Shown one piece after another: positions 59,397-64,000 of a stretch of 64,000 nucleotides of DNA. The stretch comes from Bacteroidia bacterium (GTDB lineage: Bacteria; Bacteroidota; Bacteroidia; J057), in contig JAUIKF010000022.1 of the NCBI GenBank assembly GCA_030430575.1, forward strand, positions 1 to 64,000, given 5' to 3'. The notes under the pieces were generated by a model. It saw nothing but the letters and a program-made list of their open reading frames with translations, did not search any database and had not been told where the DNA came from. A program made the position numbers and the translations under genes. Each line of letters opens with the position of its first letter. The stretch's first letter is position 1.

Positions 59397-61133
59397 ATGG
59401 CCCCAAGACTGTTACCCCTTTTTTTTATTGCCATTCTTCTTTTTTCCTGCCAATCTTCTTCTACAGAACCTGCCTCCAGTCAGGTCGTGATTCGCATCGC
59501 TTCAGAGCCCAAAAGCCTGCATCCCGTAAATGGGCAGTCAGGCCTCCGAGTAGAAATACTGTCCATTACTTGTCAGCACCTGGTGCGGCTAGACCCTGTC
59601 ACCCAAGAGCCGACTCCTTTATTGGCCAAGGCATTGCCTACGGTCTCAGAAGATGGGCTTGTCTATACCTATGAATTGGATTCATTGGCTGCATGGGATG
59701 ATGGACACCCCATTCTCGCTACAGATGTAGACTTTTCCCTTAAGGCCGCTGCCAACCCCATCAACACCATTCAGGCCGGTAAAACGGTCTACGAGCATAT
59801 TGAGCGATTGGAACTGCACCCGGAGAACGAAAGAAAGCTCAGTCTCATTATGAAAGAGCGCTATGTCGGGAATCCGTATGTGGTGCATAGTTTCTATATC
59901 ATCGACAAGCGTTTTTTTGATCCTGAAGGGGTATTAGATAGCATTACGATAGAAAAATTGCTGGACCCCAACGGCCCTGTCGTTCAAGATTCGAATGTGA
60001 TCAAGTGGTCTGCTGAGTTTAACGATGCGAAGTATAACCGCGATCCTGCTTATATGAAAGGCACTTCGGGGCCTTATGAAGTGACGGATTGGATTCCCAA
60101 TCAGCAGATTATTCTGTCGCGACGTGAAAATTATTGGGGAAAAAACAGGCCTGAACATTATCATAGCCAACATCCTGACAAAATCATTTTTAAGGCAATA
60201 ACAGATGAAAATTCTTTGGCCCTACAAATCAAACAAGGGGAAATAGATGTAGCTACCCTGTTGCCATCAAGTGTGTATAGGCAGTTGGTAGAAAATGAAG
60301 AAGTGCCAAAATCCTATCATTTGGGGTATAGACATCGTTATTCCTATACCTATGTAGGACTGAACCTACGGCCTGATGGAATCGCACATCGTCCTATTTT
60401 TTCGGATAAAAAGGTACGTCGTGCGCTCAGCTATGTGATGCCCGTTGACGAAATCATTCGGGATTTCTATCACGGGGATGCGAAGCGTGTCGTCTCGCCT
60501 GTAGCTATGTCCAGCCCAGATTATAATCAGCATATCCAACCCCTTCCTTTTTTGCCAGACAGTGCCATCAGCTTGCTAGAAGCTGCAGGGTGGAAAGACA
60601 GCGACGGCGATTTGGTGCGTGATAAGCGCATCTCAGGAGAACTAGTACCGTTGTCATTCAAATTGTCCTATCCTGCTGGGGTACAGTCATTGGTGGATAT
60701 GGTGGAACGCATTACCGATGCTGCCATGAAGGTAGGCATGGAGATCGAGCCTGATCCTGTGAATATGATGGTCCTCCAGACCAAATTGCTCAACCGCGAC
60801 TACGACGCGCTGATGGTAGGGTCTTCAACCACTATTTTGCCCTATGATTTTAAGCAATTGTGGGCAACTGAAAGCATCGCTGCCGGTACCAATTTTTTTG
60901 GGTTTAGTAACCACGAGGTTGACAGCCTCATCGAGGTTTCCAATAGAGCCCTCCACCCCAAACGGCGAAAGGTATTGGTAGACCGCATACAAGAGATCTT
61001 GTATGAGGAGCAGCCGGTAATTTTCTTCTTTAATCCCCCCAATTATATGATCGCCCATAAACGGTTTGACCATGCAGAGATGCATGTCATGCGCCCCCAT
61101 ATTTTATGCAATTATTTGAAATTGAAGAATTGA
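59397..61133 (+). CDS. ABC transporter substrate-binding lipoprotein, family 5 (peptide type), copy 1
   Basis: A 578-residue SBP family 5 lipoprotein. Signal with lipobox LFSC (Cys18). The mature protein has VVIRIASEPKSLHPVNGQSG, YTYELDSLAAWDDGHPILATDVDFSLKAA and KVRRALSYVMPVDEII, all typical of DppA/OppA-like binding proteins. It would bind peptides or similar ligands at the membrane surface. The next gene is a paralogue in tandem; no permease or ATPase gene for a Dpp-type importer is present nearby, so the transport partner is unknown. Confidence 0.88.
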   Translation: MAPRLLPLFFIAILLFSCQSSSTEPASSQVVIRIASEPKSLHPVNGQSGLRVEILSITCQHLVRLDPVTQEPTPLLAKALPTVSEDGLVYTYELDSLAAWDDGHPILATDVDFSLKAAANPINTIQAGKTVYEHIERLELHPENERKLSLIMKERYVGNPYVVHSFYIIDKRFFDPEGVLDSITIEKLLDPNGPVVQDSNVIKWSAEFNDAKYNRDPAYMKGTSGPYEVTDWIPNQQIILSRRENYWGKNRPEHYHSQHPDKIIFKAITDENSLALQIKQGEIDVATLLPSSVYRQLVENEEVPKSYHLGYRHRYSYTYVGLNLRPDGIAHRPIFSDKKVRRALSYVMPVDEIIRDFYHGDAKRVVSPVAMSSPDYNQHIQPLPFLPDSAISLLEAAGWKDSDGDLVRDKRISGELVPLSFKLSYPAGVQSLVDMVERITDAAMKVGMEIEPDPVNMMVLQTKLLNRDYDALMVGSSTTILPYDFKQLWATESIAAGTNFFGFSNHEVDSLIEVSNRALHPKRRKVLVDRIQEILYEEQPVIFFFNPPNYMIAHKRFDHAEMHVMRPHILCNYLKLKN

Positions 61134-61212
61134 GGCCTTCTTCAATATTTACCTATATTTAGGGTGCCAAACTTATTTTATTCCGAAAACAGCTTTCTCA
61201 ATAACTTTCATC

Positions 61213-62946
61213 ATGAGATTTCCTTGCTTCTTGCTCATCATATTGCTCCTACTTTCCTATGCCTGTAATGAGGATAAAAGCACAAGCGATGTACCCAAGA
61301 ACATCGTTGTACAGATTCTCTCTGAGCCACGAAGCCTTCACCCGGTCAATAGTGCCACATCTGGTGCGAGTACCAGCATCCGTTTCTTCACCACCCAAAG
61401 ACTCACCTTTACGGACCCTGTCACAAAAGCATTGACCCCACAATTGGCCGCTGGACTTCCTGAAATCTCTGATGATGGGCTCCGCTATACCTATGAGATA
61501 GATCCCGCTGCAAAGTGGGGAGATGGAGGCCCCATCGTCGCAGAAGACATCTTGTTTTCGATTAAAGCAGCTACTTCTCCCTTAGTAAATTTGCAGACGA
61601 TCCGTTCAGTGGCAGGGAATATAGTAGACGTCGAAGTGGACCCCACCAATGACCGCAAACTGACTCTGGTCATGCGGGAGCGCTATATCGCCAATTCCTA
61701 TATTGTCAATGACATCAGTATTTTGGATAAACGCTTTTTTGATCCTGAAGGGCTTCTGGACAAATTTAGCGTAGCAGAAATCATGAAGGAAGAGACAACG
61801 GTAGGGCAGGATTCCAATATGATTCGCTTTGCCGCGAATTTCAATGATGCCAAATATGGTCAAAACCTTGAATTCCTGGGGGGGACTTCTGGCCCTTATC
61901 AAGTGACCAATTGGATTCCGCAGCAGCAGGTGATCTTGTCAAAGGTGGATAATTATTGGGGAAAAGGGAAAACCAGCCATTTCCACCAACAAAATACAGA
62001 CAAGATTATTTTTAAGGTAATCACAGACGACAATTCGCTTCAGCTGCAGATCAAGCAGCAGGAAATAGATGTTGCTACTCGCATCAACAATCAGAGCTTT
62101 GAAAGCCTCCTAAAAAATGAAACTGCTCCGCAATTTTACGATATTGATGCGCGTCCGCGAAATTCGCAACTCTTTGTTGGGTACAACAACCGTCCGGATG
62201 GCAACCGTGCGCCGATCTTCTCAGATAGGAAAGTGCGCATAGCTTGTGCCTTTGTGTGTCCGATAGAGGATCTCATAGAAGACTTCTATGGGGGACGCGC
62301 GCCTCGCATCAATAGCCCCGTGCCTATCTCTAGTGCAAATTACCACCATGGATTGACGCCCCTCCCATTCAGTGAAGACAGTGCCAAAAAGTGGCTAGAC
62401 GCAGCGGGTTGGGTAGATACTGACAATGATTTGATTAGGGATAAAGTGGTCGCTGGAGAAAAAATCCCGCTCCGCTTCCAGCTTACGTTCCCGGCAGGTA
62501 GCCAGACTGTTCAAAATATGGCAGATTTGGTCATCGCTGCTTATGAGAAAGTAGGGATGAAAGTAGAATCTAATCCAGTAGATGCACGTACCCTCCCAAA
62601 TGTCTTGCGGAATCGTGAATTCGATGCCATTTTGACAGCCTTTCAGTATGGCTATGTGCCCTATGATTTCAAGCAACTATGGACCACAGGAAGCCTGGAG
62701 ACTCGCGACAATTACTTTGGATTTAGCAATTTGGAGCTGGACAAATTGAGTGAAGAGGCGCGTATCGAACTAGACCCTGCTCGCCGCAAAGTGCTCATGC
62801 ACCAGATTCAAGAAATCCTTTACCACGAAATGCCTACCACTTTTATCTGCAATCTCACCACCAACATCGCCATCCATAAGCGCTTCAAAGACGCCCAAAT
62901 GTGCGAAATGAATCCCTATGTGATGGTGAATGCGTTGCAGGAGTAG
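61213..62946 (+). CDS. ABC transporter substrate-binding lipoprotein, family 5 (peptide type), copy 2
   Basis: A 577-residue paralogue of the preceding gene, in the same orientation after 79 bp. Lipobox LSYAC (Cys18). It shares ILSEPRSLHPVNSATSGAS, YTYEIDPAAKWGDGGPIVAEDILFSIKAA, GTSGPYQVTNWIPQQQVILSKVDNYWGKG and PYDFKQLWTTGSLETRDNYFGFSN with copy 1, but most contacts between differ. The pair probably arose by tandem duplication and may bind different ligands. No permease is adjacent. Confidence 0.88.
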   Translation: MRFPCFLLIILLLLSYACNEDKSTSDVPKNIVVQILSEPRSLHPVNSATSGASTSIRFFTTQRLTFTDPVTKALTPQLAAGLPEISDDGLRYTYEIDPAAKWGDGGPIVAEDILFSIKAATSPLVNLQTIRSVAGNIVDVEVDPTNDRKLTLVMRERYIANSYIVNDISILDKRFFDPEGLLDKFSVAEIMKEETTVGQDSNMIRFAANFNDAKYGQNLEFLGGTSGPYQVTNWIPQQQVILSKVDNYWGKGKTSHFHQQNTDKIIFKVITDDNSLQLQIKQQEIDVATRINNQSFESLLKNETAPQFYDIDARPRNSQLFVGYNNRPDGNRAPIFSDRKVRIACAFVCPIEDLIEDFYGGRAPRINSPVPISSANYHHGLTPLPFSEDSAKKWLDAAGWVDTDNDLIRDKVVAGEKIPLRFQLTFPAGSQTVQNMADLVIAAYEKVGMKVESNPVDARTLPNVLRNREFDAILTAFQYGYVPYDFKQLWTTGSLETRDNYFGFSNLELDKLSEEARIELDPARRKVLMHQIQEILYHEMPTTFICNLTTNIAIHKRFKDAQMCEMNPYVMVNALQE

Positions 62947-63183
62947 GAGATTATTCCCCTTTCGCTTTATGATAAAGTAAAAATAATCAACAAGAAACAA
63001 GGAAGTATTAAGGAGAGAGAAGATACTTACTTTTTACTTTTCAATTCCTTGTTCGTTATTTTTACTTTTCTCAAGTATGAATGGATTTTTTCCTTAGAGA
63101 GTTCGAGGGATATGAAAATAAACTAAGGCTAACCCTTTGCGCTTTTCTTCGTTTATCTTAACTTTGAATAACAAAGTACTTTG
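62947..63183. other. Spacer with AACAAGGAA-family palindrome and a perfect promoter
   Basis: The spacer contains the AACAAGGAA-family palindrome (62974-63069), left arm AACAAGAAACAAGGAAGT and a complementary right arm, which would terminate the SBP genes. It is followed by the promoter of the membrane protein gene at 63136-63166 (own entry). No gene is seen. Confidence 0.6.
63136..63166 (+). promoter_or_regulatory. Bacteroidota promoter TTTG-N19-TAACTTTG
   Basis: A -33 element TTTG (63136-63139), exactly 19 bp spacer, and a -7 element TAACTTTG (63159-63166), a perfect match to the published Bacteroides consensus TTTG-N19-TAnnTTTG. The downstream ATG at 63184 is 17 bp away, giving a leader of about 10-12 nt. 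The best promoter seen in the window. Confidence 0.75.
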
Positions 63184-63816
63184 ATGATGAGCGAATATAA
63201 AGATCATTTACAAGACCTATCAGAGATCCGCACGATGATGGAGCGATCGACAAAGTTTATCTCCCTCAGCGGCCTTTCAGGCGTTGGGGCGGGGATCGTG
63301 GCGCTGATAGGTGCTTATATAGCCTATCAATTCCTGGAGGCCGAAGGCCTTTATGGGAATTTGCGTTCTCGCGAGTATAAATTGGTAACCATGCGTCAAT
63401 TATACACGCTGGCGGGACTGGCCATCGGAATCATGACAGTGGCAGGAGGGGTAGCCTCATTCTTTTCGATTCGCATGGCCAAGCGAAAAGGATTGCCCAT
63501 TTGGAATAAATCCGCCAAACGATTGATGCTCAATATGTTGATCCCGCTCACTGCAGGGGGCATTTTCTGTTTGCTCTTGGCCTGGCATGGCTATGGAGCG
63601 ATCACTGCACCAGCGACGCTTGTCTTTTATGGCCTTGCGCTATATCATGCGGGTCAATTTACCTTGGTTGAAATTCGCTACTTAGGCCTGAGTGAGGTAG
63701 TTTTGGGGTTAATAGGGAGTACCATGCTAGGTTATGGCCTGATTTTCTGGGTTATAGGTTTTGGGCTCCTCCATATTATCTATGGCATTGTGATGTACCT
63801 AAAGTACGAGCGTTGA
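63184..63816 (+). CDS. Four-helix membrane protein of unknown function
   Basis: A 210-residue integral membrane protein with four predicted helices (about 28-50, 72-94, 116-138 and 142-164), the C-terminal part being more hydrophobic (GYGLIFWVIGFGLLHIIYGIVMYL). No catalytic motif is seen. It resembles uncharacterised membrane proteins that Bacteroidota often pair with a winged-helix regulator, as here: the next gene starts inside its stop (TTGA). It has a perfect promoter. Function unknown. Confidence 0.75.
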   Translation: MMSEYKDHLQDLSEIRTMMERSTKFISLSGLSGVGAGIVALIGAYIAYQFLEAEGLYGNLRSREYKLVTMRQLYTLAGLAIGIMTVAGGVASFFSIRMAKRKGLPIWNKSAKRLMLNMLIPLTAGGIFCLLLAWHGYGAITAPATLVFYGLALYHAGQFTLVEIRYLGLSEVVLGLIGSTMLGYGLIFWVIGFGLLHIIYGIVMYLKYER

Positions 63817-64000
63817 AGCATATTATCGATCAATTAAATAAGCACTTTGAAAATCGAGTGCGCCTGGGCATCATGTCACTCCTGATGGTCCATGAGTGGA
63901 TGCATTATTCCGCCTTAAAAAATGAACTCAGTAGCCCCGAGAAAAAAATCTCTGATGGCAATCTCGCGAGCCACCTCAAGACCCTCAAGGCCAACGACTA
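63813..64000 (+). CDS. Winged-helix transcriptional regulator, N-terminal part, truncated by window edge
   Basis: Starts with TTG at 63813, overlapping the stop of the preceding gene (TTGA). The visible 62 residues (MKHIIDQLNKHFENRVRLG, ...LMVHEWMHYSALKNELSS, KISDGNLASHLKTLKAND) match the winged-helix DNA-binding domain of MarR/PadR-like regulators paired with a membrane protein in Bacteroidota. NLASHLKTLKAND is the recognition helix region. It is probably an autoregulator or regulator of the membrane protein operon. The rest lies beyond the window. Confidence 0.75.
   Translation, partial: MKHIIDQLNKHFENRVRLGIMSLLMVHEWMHYSALKNELSSPEKKISDGNLASHLKTLKAND

Overview
This window is chromosomal DNA of a Bacteroidota bacterium, most likely from the Saprospiria (Lewinella/Haliscomenobacter/Saprospiraceae type); the class is an inference from gene content. 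The supporting evidence is: several secreted proteins ending in a type IX secretion (T9SS, Por) sorting domain; gldA of the gliding machinery; DUF4292, DUF4340 and DUF6922 family proteins; the Bacteroidota -7 promoter box TAnnTTTG ahead of several genes (once with a perfect TTTG-N19 partner); and a general lack of Shine-Dalgarno sequences. Coding density is high. No rRNA or tRNA gene and no CRISPR array was seen.

Layout. 1-7.4 kb: the edge of an IS transposase, an iodotyrosine-deiodinase-like nitroreductase, a five-helix cytochrome oxidase subunit III, and a giant secreted M43 metalloprotease with 4 PKD and 11 Ig-like modules. 7.4-9.1 kb: a frameshifted YdjM-like membrane hydrolase and an AT-rich Rpn/PD-(D/E)XK nuclease with a heptad tandem repeat. 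9.1-20.2 kb: a complete-looking type II secretion/type IV pilus-like cluster (secretin, PilM/N-, PilO- and PilP/GspC-like proteins, four pseudopilin-type proteins, GspF, prepilin peptidase, GspE), interrupted by a small S23 four-helix-bundle gene flanked by palindromes. 20.2-26.4 kb: epimerase, class V aminotransferase, queA, glpK and one unrecognised gene. 26.5-30.8 kb: a second M43 protease and a subtilase, both probable T9SS cargo. 31-38 kb: ABC ATPase plus a DUF45 metallopeptidase, then an acyltransferase paired with a 1457-residue AsmA-like protein built of seven repeats of about 180 residues, a candidate lipid-transfer bridge. 38.3-43.6 kb: ECF sigma factor with its probable anti-sigma and a Spy-like protein, a DUF6922/AbiEii toxin-antitoxin pair, a T9SS-tagged sulfatase and a lipid kinase.

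43.8-55.2 kb is a run of minus-strand genes: exported TPR-CHAT protein, peroxiredoxin, TrmH-type methyltransferase, pRiA4b ORF-3-like protein, EnvC-like LytM protein, DUF4292 lipoprotein, TPR lipoprotein, sugar nucleotidyltransferase, dut and phhB. 55.4-64 kb holds a small outer-membrane-like protein, PPK2, DUF4340, gldA, two tandem peptide-binding lipoproteins without permeases, and a membrane protein overlapping a winged-helix regulator that runs off the right edge.

The most striking non-coding property is that many spacers contain AT-rich imperfect palindromes belonging to about ten unrelated sequence families, several of them present in multiple copies. Some sit between convergent genes as expected for bidirectional terminators, but others lie inside operons, in divergent spacers, or around single small genes. 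A separate GC-rich element with 38-bp inverted arms lies at 55222-55403. The best candidates for an undescribed system are the T2SS-like cluster with its beta-solenoid minor pseudopilin, the AsmA-like protein with its acyltransferase, and the palindrome families.
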